A DNA stretch of 64,000 nucleotides from Vanilla planifolia. Its lineage: Eukaryota > Streptophyta > Magnoliopsida > Asparagales > Orchidaceae. Below are positions 13,728 through 28,500 of the stretch, piece by piece. The DNA lies in contig JAIUJO010000289.1 of the NCBI GenBank assembly GCA_023846275.1, forward strand, positions 496,001-560,000, written 5' to 3'. Positions within the stretch are counted from its first letter, which is position 1, and each line of letters opens with the position of its first letter. The translations under genes were made by a program, and so were the position numbers. The notes below the pieces were generated by a model. That model made no database searches. It saw only the letters and a list, made by a program, of their open reading frames with translations, and was not told the origin of the DNA.

Positions 13728-15357
13728 GTCATTTGCACTATACGATGTTTAAAATACCTAATGTTACTCTCTAAACATAGTACTTTTTCCTTCTATTATA
13801 ATCATACGTGGATGATCAATGTCTGTGGTAGCTATTCTATATAGTTTTACTTGAATGTACTCTCTACTTTCGATACTAATGTCCATGTACCCTAGTGTGA
13901 TTAATAGCATGTTTTTTTCCTATTCACAACCTCATATTTTTATAGCAAATCATATCACCTTATGTATGGTGGTCAAGCTTTATAGTTTCAATTCACTACA
14001 AAATGTAAACAAAGTTAATGATCACATAACTATTTTTCTTAAATGTTAACAATGTTGTACTTGTATAAAAATGATTTACTATTTTAGCCTTTTCACACTT
14101 GCATCCCAAGTGCTATTTCTATAAGATTATATTATACATTTGATTAAAATCATGATGTCCAAATTTTGTAATCATGACTTTATACTAGTTTCTTAAATAA
14201 TCACATCATACAATTTGACTTTCATATTGAATGACTCTGATAACACATAACACCAATGGTCTAACTTTTTTACTTGAATTTTATAAGCATTTAATCGAAA
14301 GAACAAAATGGTAATAATATACATTGGCTATAAATTTTATAGGAGTAGCAATAAGGATGTGTTCTTATGTAATTAGAATGGCATCATTATATGCTCTTCT
14401 TGGATGTACATATAGACCATCTCTTTGAAAACATTTTGTGGTGAATAGATTTTCTAATTTTTTTTTGACAAGTTGGAACCAACAATGCCAATAGACTAGG
14501 ATAAGCATCACATGGAAGCTTGACATAAGGCAAGAAAAATAATGAAAAGTTTTGATTCATACAAAAATAAGAGATTTAGAAAGTCCGATGAAAGAAAAAC
14601 AAAGAAGAAATCTAAAGGAATTTAATAGGTTGACACATTTCTTACTAAGCCTAATAGTTGCTGGAAATCAATCCATCTTTTGAAATAGGCCCAAAAATGT
14701 TGATAATATGATAGAATGCACAAAAGTGCTGGTACATATTATGAGAATTTCTAGTTTTTTTAAGCCTAATCACAAGAAAGTAGATTTTTTAGAGGGTCAA
14801 AGAATGATTTGGGGAATTGGTGAGGCACGAGGCACAAAAACGAGATAGCCTCTAATATACACACTCACTTAATAATAGGATATGGAGTCATCAATGTCAT
14901 TACTCATATGATTTTACTCATTTATGTATGAAATTGCATAGGAGAAAGTTAGTTCTCAATCATTTTTAGATGAAAAAATTTAATTATTCTTATCGAATTT
15001 AAAATCATGTTAGGCATGGAATTCATGACCCAACATAGTATGGTGATCAATTCCTAGGAGGCAAAGGTGCATATGAAGATGACAAAAATTTAGCTGATCT
15101 TCTATAATTTTTAGTTTACTACATTATGATATTACCAACCGTTTACAATTTAGCTTTATTTTATAAAGGCTATATTTGTTGGTCATAATTCATATTTGAT
15201 TCCTTACTTATGACAAAAATGCTATAGAATTCCCTTCCAGTAAGGGATTATGCCAAAATTCTCTATAAGACTTTCTTGGCTTACCACTAGTAAGATTGTT
15301 AGAGTTTCCTATTGATTTGATGAATGGAGCCACTCTTATTACAAAGGCATCATATTG
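13728..15357 (+). mobile_element. Truncated Ty3/gypsy-type fragment A (5' unassigned part, protease and RT-linker relic)
   Basis: This is not satellite sequence. It aligns throughout with 32,695-33,790 and 46,310-48,035. The first ~1.1 kb is unassigned. Near its end, + strand frames with breaks resemble the end of a retroelement protease (LIEFKIMLGMEF, about 14,990-15,030). They continue into the protease-RT linker, where 'LEFPIDLMNGATLITKASY' at about 15,300-15,355 is followed by a stop. About 100 bp holding the protease active-site segment in copy C (47,545-47,638) is deleted here. The element breaks off at about 15,357 and plus-orientation satellite starts immediately. Copy B is cut at the same base region. 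Confidence 0.7.
13764..13886 (-). pseudogene. Unrecognised short reading-frame relic, copy A
   Basis: On the minus strand a frame of about 40 codons starts with MDIS, continues with REYIQVKL and MIIIEGKS, and ends at a TAA. The same frame is open at 32,731-32,853, and in copy C down to a premature stop at 46,362. Differences between copies are mostly amino-acid-changing, which looks like neutral decay rather than selection. I do not recognise the family. It lies antisense to the retroelement pol relic and may come from another element or be a chance frame. Confidence 0.3.
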
Positions 15358-16490
15358 ATGTGATGAGTCCAACAATCTTTGTTTCATCTTGATGAAACTT
15401 CATTTTAAATGACTATGATTTGCCAAAGCCAACCGGTATAATTAATAATAAATTATTGTTTCCATACTAGACAATTATATGTTTGAGCTAAAATGAGATT
15501 AATTAGTCTAATTATATACAACCAAATTAAAGCAATTCGAAGGTCACATGAGAGGAGAGCTAGAGGTTTTTTAAAATGTATCAAAATCAAATACAAAAAG
15601 TTGAAGTGAGCAAAATTTTTTGCTAAATGAATATTCTAAGATGCTAAAAAGATCGAGCGTAATATCCTTGATGATCAACTCAAGTAAAAAATGAAATGTC
15701 TAGTCAATAGTGCAAAGAAATGCAAAATAAAGTATTTCAAAATATAAAAATAAATATTTAATAAGATAAAGGTATTTTGATGAGCCTAAAGATGTTTATT
15801 TCATGTCTATTAAACCTCATTTGGAATTATGATAACTTACAAATAACTAATAATAAATATTATTTAAATACAAAATAAATACATTTAAAACTTTAAATGA
15901 TATAAAATAGGCACAAAAATATAAGAAAATTAAAGCATAGGTGATTAGTGTTTTATAGTAATATAAACATATCAATTAAAAATAGTTAAAGAAAAGTAAT
16001 CAATTGAATGGAAAAGTTCTATTCTAAATGCTAAGGAGATTGACTATAATGTCCTCGATATTTATATCAAGTGCGAATCAACTTTTCTTATAAAATGTGC
16101 CAAAATACAAGAAAATAAAAAAGTTAAAAATATAAAAAAAAATATTTAGTTAGATAGATTTCATTGAGACATGTTAATGTTCTTTATTTTACCTCCATCA
16201 CCCTCATTTTGAATTACTATAAATTTAAAAATAATTAAACCTAAACAACGATAAATTATTAAAATATTGTTAAGTAAATATATATTGAATCTAAATAGAG
16301 ATAAATTTAACCAATATATTGCATCCAAATTAAAAGAACTTTAATGCTAATACTGGAGGAGAATTACAGTTTAAAAGTAATACAATCATATCAAAGTAAA
16401 AAATTTATGTTAAGTGATAGATTATATAGAAGCATTGTATTCAAATATGCGATAAAGGTCAACCGTAGTCTTCTTAACTAGCAAATCTTT
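15358..16490 (+). repeat. Short plus-orientation satellite block between fragment A and the flip
   Basis: About two and a half monomers in plus orientation. The block starts inside the 'gatgagtccaa' anchor fused directly to the truncated retroelement. It ends near 16,490, where a plus monomer ('...cttcttaactagcaaatc') is joined through a short bridge to a minus monomer starting 'gttgcattccaaat'. The equivalent block in copy B is 33,791-34,945, with both ends matching. It therefore belongs to the duplicated unit and is not an independent insertion. Confidence 0.8.
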
Positions 16491-19400
16491 AAAGATAAAG
16501 AGTTGCATTCCAAATCAGGTTCGATTGAGACATAACCAACATCATTTAACCATCCTTAACAAACTTTTTCAAATTAAAAAATAATTTTTTTTTACAAATA
16601 AATTTTAGTATTTTTTTCATGCATTTCGATTCATTATTATTTGTACATGATTTGAAGATCAAGGATATTACACATGATCGCCTTAATATATTGGAATGTG
16701 GCTTTCCCATTCAATTTATCTTATTTGCTTAATTCTTTTTGCTTCGTTTTTGTTATATTTTGATGCAACTAAAATTCTTATTTAGTGTGACCATAATATC
16801 CTTTGGTTCGGCAATGTTACACCACTTTAATTTATCTTACTTTAGATTTAATATATAGTTTCTTAGTATTAAAGAAATAATTTATTCTTATTTATGCTTA
16901 TCTATGTTTGTTAATTGTAGTTATTAAAAATGAGTTAAGATGTAGATGAAATAAACATTATTAGATAGATCTTGATTAGCTTTATCAAATTAAAAAAATT
17001 ATTTCTTTATTTTTAAGTACTTTATTTATTAGAACTTTCACATGCATAATGAGACATTTCGATTTGTACCAAATTTGTGAAGAATGGTAGCACACTCGAT
17101 CTCGACAAACTCTTTGAATGCAACTTCCTTAAAAAATTTATTTTGCCTCAAAAGTTTTTTTGCTTTAATTTTGTTATTTTCTTAGTATCACTAAATCTCT
17201 TCTCACTTGACAATTAAGTCACTTTGATTTCCTTATACCACATTGTTCCATTTTATCTAAATTTTACTTTAACATATATTCCCTTAATATTAAAAAAATA
17301 ATATTTTATTATTTATGCTTATTTTTTTATTAATTGATAGATATTAAAATCAAGATCAAATTGTTAGGAAACAAGCATCATTGAACACATCTTCATGAGC
17401 TCTATTAAATTAAATATTTATTTTTAAATATTTTAAAATTTGAATTTTCTAAGGTTTTAACAATCTTTTAAAAGTATTTCAAACTTTTTTCTCCTTTTGT
17501 GTCGTTAAAATTTCACTTTATCCTTTTAGTGTCTTCGAATTCATTGTTGTTTTGATAATTTATCTTTTTTTCAAATATTTTCCTTTGATTTGTTTATATT
17601 ACTATGAAACTCTAATTCTCATTTTCTATGACATTTATGTCACTTAGATATTGATGCATTATATCACTTTAATTTATTGTATTTCAAATTTAATAAATAT
17701 TTTGTAATATTAAATTATTTTTTTGATATTTACTTTTTTTAGTTTTCTAGTTAGCTAAAATTCTTTATGAAATGTAATTAAGATGAGATAAATATTGTTA
17801 GAATTTTCTAAATAAATTCTATCAAATTAAATTTTTTTGTCTTTCTAATATTTTACTATTGGTTATATCAACCTTTCTGTGTCATTTAAATTCATACATG
17901 ACTTCGTAATCAGAATTGTTATTCTAATTGTCCTTAGTATCTAGCAATGAATCGTTACCATAGAAATTGTCATTTTTTGAATTGTTTTCTTTCATTTTAT
18001 TTTTTTAATAGGATTTACATTCATTGATTTTGTTACATTATGTTATTTCAATTTAACTTATTTTAGATTTAATATATGTTCACTTATTACTACATTAATA
18101 ATTTAATATTATTTATTTTTGTAATTTCTAGTAATTCTAAATGAGGTGTAATGTGAACAAAACATGTCATTGGATTAGTTTTGATGAGTTCTATCAAACT
18201 ATATATTCTTTTTCAAAAGATTTTTAATATTTTATTTCATTTAATTTTGTCATGTTTTGTGAGTCATTTAGACTTGTGCTTGATTTGATGAATGATGATG
18301 TTATACTCGTTGTCCATATTTTAAACAATGTGGTTTTAATACATAATTTATCTCGTTTCTTAAGATGTTTTTCCATAATTTTGTTATATTATGATAAAAA
18401 TCTATATCTTCTCTCATGTCACCTTTATATCACTTTTATTTTTCTTATGATACATTATTTTAATTTATCTCTCCTTAGTTTTAATATATTATTTGTTAAT
18501 TCTAAGTTAATAATTTATTATTATTTATTCTTTTTTTGTAGTTCATAATAATTTGAAAAATAATTCAATGAGGATGAAAAGAAATATTTATTTTTATAAT
18601 TTTAAATATTTTATTAAAAAAGATTTTAACATGCTTTTTAGGACGACTTGATTTATACATTATTTTATGATAGAGTATTCTACACTTGATCTCTTTAATG
18701 TCATGGAGTGTAACATTTTCAATTAATTCATCTTATTTCTTTAGGTTTTTGGTTTGATTTGATTGTATTATAATGTAACTCCAAACCTCCTCTCTAATGA
18801 CCTTTACATCACTTTGTTTTGATTTCAATAAATTATTTCAAATTTTCTCATTTTGGTGAAATTAGTTTTTTAATATTAAAATATTAAGTTATTATTATAT
18901 ATGCTTTTTACAATGCTAGTTTAAAATTTTTATGATGAAGTCTAAAAGGCAATGAAAAAAATGTCATTTTTGTTTTGTTAAAGAGCTTTATCTTGTTAAA
19001 TAACATTTTTATATTTTTTAAATAGTTTTTCTTACAGATGTTGGCTTGCTTTATATGGTATTTCAATTCATACACGATATAATGATTGAGGCTATTACAC
19101 TAAATCCCATTAGTATTTTGGAATGTAACTTTCAAACATAATTTGTCTCATTTCTTTATTTTTTTTGTTTTGATGTTTGTATTTCATTATAATTCTAAAA
19201 CATTTTTTCAACGACCCATTTATGTCTACATTTTTATTATATTACATTTCTTCAATTTAACAAATTTAACCTTTAATACATATTAATTTAATATCTAATT
19301 AATATTATATTATTATTTATGATTATTAGCATTAGTAATCTTGAGTAATTCCAAAACAGATCTAGTCAATATAAAATGAATGTCATGGACATGTATTATG

Positions 19401-22379
19401 AAGCTCTCTATGATTAAATTTTCATTTTTATATGATTAAATTTTTTATTTTCTATGGTATTTGCACTCTATATGAAATATTTACTCCAAACTGATTTATT
19501 GATTGAAGATGTTATGCTCGATCACCTCTGTAACATGGAATGTAACTTTCTTATACAATTTACCTTATTTATTCAAATGTTTTTCTCTGATTTTGTTATA
19601 TAATTATGAAACTCTAATCCTTCTCCTTTAAGGCCAATACATCATTTTGATTTCATAATATTATGTTACCTCGATTTATCTAATTTCAAGTTTAATATAT
19701 CTTTTCATAATATTAAAAAACTAATTTATTTTATTAACTAGCCTTTTTAAATTTTAGTATTTGGGAGAAATTCTAGATGTGCACTGCTTGGAAAAAAAAA
19801 GGTCATTAAACTCATCCAAATGAGCTCTACCAATTAAATATTAATTTTTATTATTTTAAATATCTTATTTATAGGGTTTTGACATTCTTTGTAAGACAAA
19901 TGGACTCGTTCCTTATTTGATGATCAAAGATGCTACGCTTGAACCCTTTAATGTCTTGGAATGCAATTTTTCATAACAAGTTATCTCATTTCTTCAATTT
20001 TTTTATTTTAATATACTCTTATGTAACTTAAAATTTTCTTTAAAATGACCTTTAAATTAGTATAATTTTGTACCATTATAGTTTTTAAATTTTTCTCATT
20101 TTAGCTTTAATATATTTTATTCAAATTAAATTTATAATTTAATACTAGTTTTGCTTATTTAATTTTGTAAATTTTAGTTATTAAGAAAAATGTCTGATCG
20201 GGGCAAAACAAATCTTTTTCGACAAATCACGATGAGTTCTATCTCATTAAGTATTAATTTTAAAATTTTTAAATATGTTTTAGTAGTTTTGCATGCTTTA
20301 TTAGATATCTTAATTCGTACTTAACAATTGATAATGTCACACTTAATGTCCTTAGTATCTTTGATTAAAAATTTACCATGAAGTTAGTGTCATTTCTAAA
20401 ATACTTTCATTTTACTTTTTATGTATTACTATGAAAAAATATCTCTCGTCTCATTTGAACTTAAAGTCACCACAATTTCTTTATATTATATTGTAGAAAT
20501 TTATTTCATTTCATCTTTGTTAAATTTTGTTTTTATTTTTTTGTTGTAGCTATATGCAAGGTTAGAGTGAGATGATAAGAACTTTTGCTGGAATCATCTT
20601 GAGTAGAATTACCAAATTAGGTAATTTTTTTATATTTCTTTTTTAATTTTATAAAGATTTGGCTTACTTTATAAGACATTTGGATTCATACTTGGTTTGA
20701 TGATTAAGAATATTGTTCTTGATTTGAATTTTACGAGTCATTGATTATGTTATAATATATTATTTTTATTTTTTTTTATTTTTTTATTAATATTAATTTT
20801 TATAATTTCAAAATAATAATTTATTTATTTTTGATCTAGTAAAACAAAATGAGTTTTGATTGAGAAAAAAAACTTTGAATCGTACATTATTATATAGTTG
20901 AGGATGCCACACCTAAACTCCTTAGTATCTTAGAATGCCAAGTAGTTCACCATATTTCTACAAATGTTTTGCATTAATTTTGTTATATTATTGTCAAAGT
21001 CTCATTCTCCTCAAGTGTGGGGTTTATGTTGCTATCATTTGGTTATATTATAATGCTTTAGTTTTATCTCATTTTCCTTTAATATATTTTTTCTTATATT
21101 AAAATAATAATAAATTATTATTTATGTTTATTTATTTAGAAAACTCATAGTAATTATAAACTTTTTTGTTGCAAAAAAATAGGCATCATTGTACTTATTT
21201 TAATCAGCTCTAAACAAATGGGATATATTAAAGATGAAATAAATGTCATTGAAATTTTCTTGAAGTGGTCAAACCAATTAAAAACTAATTTGTATATTTT
21301 TATAAATTTCATTTATAATTTTTATGCCTTTTGTGACATTTTGATTGATACTTGATTTTATGATATAGGATGTTACATTAATGAATATCTTAGTATCTAG
21401 GGATGCAACTTCATAATAAATTTTATCGAATTTGTTAAAATGTTTAGCTTAAGTTATCTTTCAATAACATAAAAATCTTAGTATTCATGCATGTTATCTT
21501 TTTTGATATGGTTTTATTAGATTCCTTTGATTTATTTTATTTTAGCATCATCATATATTTGCAAAATATTTAATTAAAAATTTATTATTATTGTTATTTT
21601 ACTTTGATAATTTATAGTAATTCTAAATAACCTCTTATCAAGTTAAAATAGCCATCTTTTGACTCATCTTTATGAGCTTTATCTAGTTTCATATTAATTT
21701 TTAAATTTCTAAATGTGTTATTTTCTAGGGTATTTGCATGCATTAGTGTCATTTTGAGTCTTACTAGATTTGATGATTAGATATATTGCATGTGATCTCA
21801 TTAGTGTCTTGGAATACAACTTTCATAATATCTAAAATTTATTGATTTAGTTTGGTTATACTACTATCTAACTCTAAACCTTATATCATTTGACTTGTAC
21901 ATTTCTTTGATTTTGTTATGTTACAATGCTTCAATTTAGCTCATTTCAACAATATCATTTATTTACTTAATATTAAAATAAAAAGTTATTATTTTTTATG
22001 CTTACTTTCATTATTCATTCGTAGTAATTCTAAATCTTTTTTGATTAAGATGACAAACATGTCATTCGACTCATCTAAATAAGCTCCATATAATAAAATA
22101 TATATTTTTTATACTTCTAGATATTTTATGTTCTAGGGTTTTGGCATGCTTTACAAGTCATTTTTATTTGTACATGATTTAGTGATCGAGGAGACTACAC
22201 TTAATCTCCTTAATATTTTGGTATGCAACTATCCTGCAAAATTAATATCATTTCTTTAATATTTTGCATTGATTTGGTTAAATTACTACATAACACAAAC
22301 TTATTTCATATGATCTTTACAATGATTTGATTTGGTTATACAATATTTCTTCAATTTATTCCATTATTATACATGCACA

Positions 22380-22524
<145 letters not shown>

Positions 22525-25500
22525 AGTTATTTATTATTATTTGTTCTTATTTAATTCAATAATTCTCGATAATTCTAAGAGGCATCTCATCTTGGCAAAA
22601 TAAACAACACCAGACAGCTATAGAAAGTAATTTTTCATATAATTTATTCAATTTCTTCGTATGCCTCGCTTTGATTTGGTTATATTACTATGTTACATGA
22701 AATCTCTCTTTATGTGGTCTCTACATCACTTTGATTCAATTACATTTCATTGTTTCAAGTTATCTTATTTCGGCATTAATGCACATTTATTTAAGTTTAA
22801 AAAACATTATTGTTAATTAAGCATACTTTTTGTAATTGCCATAGTTACAAATGAGGTCCAATTGGGATGAAATAAATATTATTGGACTCGTCTCCATGTC
22901 CTCTATCCAATAAATGAAAAAGTTTTTTTTTCAAAAGAATTTATTTAGGAGTATTTTGGTATGTTTTCGAAGAGAATTTGATTTGTACCTAATTTAATAA
23001 TCAAGAATGTCGTACTCAATTTATTTAGCATCTCGAAAATAACTTTCACTATTGTTTTTCTAATTTGGTTTGGTTATATTTCTTCTTAACTTTAATTCCA
23101 CACTTGTATGACATTTAAATTTCATTTTTATTATATTAAATTGTTTCAATTTGTGCCATTTTAACTTTAAGTTATATTTAAATAATATTGACATAATCAT
23201 TTGTTATTATTTAGTCTATTTTTTTTGGAAATTCATAATAATTCCAAATTAAATCAAATCAAGATGAAACAAATTTATTTGTAATCATCCTAATGAGGAC
23301 TATCAAGTTAACATTTTTTTATATTTTAAAATATTAAATTTTCTAGGTTTTTGGAACACTATATTAGACATTTTGATTCATGTCATACTTAAAGATTGAG
23401 GCTGTTACACTCAATCTCCTTAGTATCTTGTAATGCAACTTTCTCATATGATTTATGTCACTCCAATTTTTTCATTGTGATAAGGTTATAGTAAAGTTAC
23501 TCTAAATCTCCTCTCATCTGTAATTACATTATTTTTATTTTGTTATACTATATTGCTTAAATTTGTTAAATTTTCAGCTTTAATTTATATTTTGTTAATG
23601 TTTAGATAATAATTTCTTATTTTTTATATTCACTTTATAATAAGTAGAAATTCTAAATGAGGTCCTAATGAGACCTAACAAGCAACTGGCCCTAACAAGC
23701 TCCATATCAAAATTGATTTTTGATTTTTAAATATTTTATTTTTAAGGGTTTTTTGCACTTCTAAGAAACTTCAATTAATTTTGATTTGATGATTCAATGC
23801 ACCATGCATGATCCCCTTAGTATCATCAATGGGACTTCCACGTACAATTTATCTCATATTTTCAATTTTTTGATATCCATTATGTTTTACTACTATGAAA
23901 CTCTAATTATCATATTATGTTACCATTGCATCGCCTTAATTTGGTTATGTTGTATTATTACAATTTTTCTAATTTTTGTTTTTTTAATATATTTACTTAA
24001 TATAAAATTTAATATCATTATTTATGATGATAGTTTTTTAGTAAAACATAGAAATTCCCAACAAAGTCTAATAGAGAAAACACAATTGTCATAATACTTG
24101 TTTGGTTTAATCTTATCAAATTAAATATTCATTTTCATATTTTTATATATTTTATATTTTAGTGTGTTATCATGATTTATGAGCTATTTTAATTTGTTAC
24201 ATATTTAATGATCACGGAGGTTAACCTTAATCTCCTAAGGGGATTTAAACTCTAATCTCTTATCACATGAACTTTTGCATTGCTATAAACAAGTAATATA
24301 ACATTGCATCAATTTATCTTATTTTGGTATAATTAAATATCTATTTGAGAATTAAAACAAAAACTTGCTATTATTATATGCTTATTTGCATTGTTAATTT
24401 TTGTATCTCTAAATGTGGTCTTATGGAGATGAAAAAACTATTGTTGGAGTTATCTTAATAAGTATTTTTTAATTTTAATTTATTATTATTTTAAAAATGC
24501 TATTTTGTTGTTTTTTACACTTTATGAGATATTTTGATTTCTATCATATTTAATGATCAAGGATGAACTACTTGGAAAACCTAGTACCTTATATTATAAT
24601 TTTTTTTTGAAATTTATCTTCTTTCTAATGAAGATTCACTTTGAATTACTTATAGTACAATGAACTAAAACTCTCCTCTAGTTTGACCTTTATGTTGCTT
24701 CGTGTTTGATACATTACATTCCCCTAATTTATCTAACTTCTATGTGTTTTATATATTTACTTAGTATCAAATAAAAAATTTATTCTTAGTTATTCTTATT
24801 TACTTTAAAAATTTATAGTTATTCCGAATGACGTCCAATCTAGACAAAATAATATCATTAAACATGTCTCAATGAGCTCCATTATATTGAAAAATCATTT
24901 TCATATTCCTAGGAATTTTATTTTCGACCACTTTGATACAACTTATAATTTTTTTTTACCAAATTTCATGATCAAGAATATAACATTTGAACTCTATAAT
25001 ATTTTTAAAGGAATGTTTCTAATAGAATTTATCCCATATCTTTAAATTTTTCACTTTAATTTTGTTATGGTGTAATTAAACTCAAATCTTTTCTTGTGTG
25101 ACCTATATATTACTTTTATTTGTTATATTATATTTTCTCAATTTATCTCATTTAAGCTTTCATATTGATATACTCAATGATATCATAATTATTTCGTATT
25201 CTTTGTTCTTATACACTTAGGTAATTCGTAGTAATTCAAATTGAGTTACAATTGAGAAAAACTAAATGTCATTACATTCATCTTGATGAGGACTATTCAA
25301 TTAGATATTCAATTAAATATATATTTAAATATTTTTACTTTTAGTGATTTGGAAATTTTTAAGACATTTTAAATTTTATTTGGTTTGATGATTGATGATG
25401 TTACATTTCATTTCTTTTGTATCATTGGATGCAACTTTCACATAAAAATTTTCTTACTTTTTCTAATTTATGCTTTTGTTTTGTCTATATTATAATTAAA

Positions 25501-28500
25501 TCATAATTCTATTATCTTGTGACCTTTATATTCCCTAGCTTTGCTTATATTATAGTTGTTCAATTCATCACATTTCAAACGTATTCTATATTTACATAAT
25601 ATTACAAAACATACTTTTGCTTGTGCTTATTTATCATGGTAATTTTGAATAATTTAAAATTAGGTCAAATGGAATCAAAATAAACTTTATTATGCTTATC
25701 ATGTTGGCTCTATCCAATTAAATATTAATTTTTTTACATATTTTATTTTCTATGATTAGGCATGCATTACAGTAAACCTACTTTATATCCCAGGATGCAA
25801 CGTTAGCTCATAATTTTTTCAATTTCTTCATGTTTCTTAGTTTGGTTTGATTTTATTCTAATGTAGCTTTAAATCTTTTATTGTATGGCCTCTATATGAT
25901 TTTGATTTGGTTTTGTTATATTGCATCACTTAATCTCTTTTCAACATTAATATAAGTTACGTAATATTAAAATAAAAATCTATTGACATTGATGCTTATT
26001 AACTTTGGTAATTTATAAAACTTCAAGAGTTTGTTTGATCGAGACAAAATAATCATAGTCGGAATCGTCTACATGAGCTCTATCAAATTAAAAATTCTTC
26101 TTAACTTTTTAAAACATTTTAGTTTTAGTATTTTTGCATACTTTATGGGTCTTTTAAATTTAGTCTTGATTTTACAATTGATGATGCTACATTTAATCTC
26201 CTTAATATCTTGGAATGTAACTTTCTTATAAGGTTTATCTAGTTTAATCAAATCTTTCCCTTTATTTTGTTATAAAAGTATATAAATCTAAATTTTGTCT
26301 CATTTGACCTATGCATCACTTTGAATTAATTGTATAATTTTACTTTAATTCATCTTTTTATAATTGTAATATATATTTACTTTATATTAAATTTTTATTT
26401 TTTCTTTCAATATGCTAATTTACTTTTGTTATCTACAGTACTTCCCAATAAAGTATTATTGAGATGACAAACATCACTAATTGAGCTTGAAATGCTCTAT
26501 GGCTATGATATGAATTATGAGACATTTCAATTTGTGCCCAGTTTCATCAATATTGTTACACTTGATCTCCTTGGTCTTCTAAATGTATCTTACATGCACA
26601 ATTTATGATATTTATTGAAATTGTTTGGTTTAATTTGATTACATTACAAAGAAACTTTAATTATCCCCACTTATGTCCATTACATTGGTTCAATTTATGT
26701 TGTTTTAGCATATTATATTTAATTAATATTAAAATAATAATTTATTAATATTTATGCTGATTTACTTTACATACATTAAGCGATTACAAACAATATGAGC
26801 CTTAGACAAAACAAACATTGTTGTAATCTCTTAGATACGTTATATAAAATTAAACATTCATTTTATATTTAAAAATTTTTTATTTTCTAAATATTTGGTA
26901 TTTTTTACAATATCATTCAAATCTTATTTGATTTGATGGTTAAGGATGTTACTTTATATCTCACTAGTATTTCAAAAAAATACATTTTTCATACAAATAA
27001 ATTTATTTCTTCAAATTGTTTACTTTGAATTGGTTATGTTCCAATAAAACTCTAATTCAAACCTCTTGTTTGCTTTACATTATTGTTATTTGATTTTCTT
27101 AAATTTCTTTAATTTATCTCATTTATGCTTTAATACATAATCGCATAACATTATATTAATAATATATTACTACTTAAATTTATTTATTTTTTGTAATTTG
27201 AATCAACTCTAATTGAGGACTAATCGAGACTAACAAGCATCATTTGACTCATGTTGAAGAGCTCTATCTAATTAAATATTCATTTTTTAAGTTTTAAATA
27301 ATTTGTTTTTTATGGTATTGTTATGCTTAACAAGTTATCACGAATGATCGAAGATTTCATTAATGAGGATGTTACTCTAACTCTCTTTAGTATGCTTCAA
27401 TTCTATATTCCAATCTAATTTATGTTATTTCATGAAATTATTTTCTTTAATTTTGATATATTACTACTAAACTCAAAAGCCTTTATTTTTTTGCCTTTAA
27501 ATCAGTAAAATTTAGTCATTTTATTTTACTTCAATTATTCTCATTTTATCTCTAATACATAATTACAAAAAATTAAAACCAAAATTTTTTATTTATTTTG
27601 TTAATTCAAAATATTTCATTATATTGCCATGTAAATCTAACCTTCCACCATGTGTCCTTAACATATGTTTGATTTTATTATCTTACATTACTTCAATTTG
27701 CCTCATTTCACCTTTAATATATATTTACTTGATATTATAATAATTTGTTATTATTTGTGCTCATTTTCTTTGGTTATTCTCGATAATTTTAAACAAGTTC
27801 GATAGAGATATATAAACGTTAATTAGGATTTTCTAGAGTAGCTCTATCTAATTAAATATTCATCTTTATATTATCAGAGTTTTTATCTTCTAAGCTTTTA
27901 ACATATCTTATAAATCATTCTAATCAAAGGTGGACTTGCAATCAAAGATGTAACACTTGATCTCCATGGTGTAATGGAATTTAGCTTTCATTCTTTAATT
28001 TGTATCATTTCCTAAGATGTTTCAAATAAATTTTCTTGTCTTACTTACTATATAACCATAAAAGCAATCTTATGTAACCTCTAAAAGTGTTTTATTTGAT
28101 TAGCTTACATTATTTCAACTTATCTCAATTCAACTTTAATATGTGTATATACACTAAATATTTAAAAATTAATTTAATATTTTTTGTCTTTATTTTGTTT
28201 GGTGATTCCCCATAACTCTAAGAAATGTTTGATTTAGATGAATTAAGAATGATTGGACTCCTCTAGATTATCTCTATCTATTAAGATATTTATTTTTAAA
28301 TGTTTATGACTTTGGCATGCTTTGTGTGGTATTTTAATTTGTGCCTAATTTGGCAAATGACAATATTACTTAAGATCTTAGTGGTATCCTGTAATATACT
28401 TTTTTCAAATTACTTGTCTCATTGTTTTCAAATTTGTCACTTTGATTTTGTTATATGACCATGTCACTTGGAATCCCTCATAGTATGGCCTTTATATCGC

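Larger units (their letters stand above)
7750..16490. repeat. Higher-order repeat copy A (5' and internally truncated)
   Basis: Landmarks shared in order with copies B and C: the stretch containing 'ctttttatgtattactatg' (8108; B 20,411; C 38,829); the 'accaaatt' variant monomer near 8.28 kb; the AC/AT microsatellite (10,264; B 22,380; C 41,000); 'cccaattaagaagaaaata' (about 10.80 kb; B 29.87 kb; C 43.03 kb); retroelement fragment A (13.73 kb; B 32.70 kb; C 46.31 kb); and the plus-to-minus flip at about 16,490 (B 34,950). Relative to B it lacks the equivalent of about 22.87-29.70 kb. The left edge near 7.75 kb is uncertain because the divergence is high. Confidence 0.7.

Noticed and set aside
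14381..14480. Stretch translating to MASLYALLGCTYRPSL, reminiscent of the end of the integrase core
   Set aside because: The sequence after it does not follow integrase, and its position upstream of the protease relic is wrong. The genuine match is at about 49,320. Taken as chance or a very weak relic.
26031..26251. Overlapping frames of 60 and 66 codons on opposite strands
   Set aside because: Both sit in an ordinary minus-orientation monomer, with no recognisable domain.
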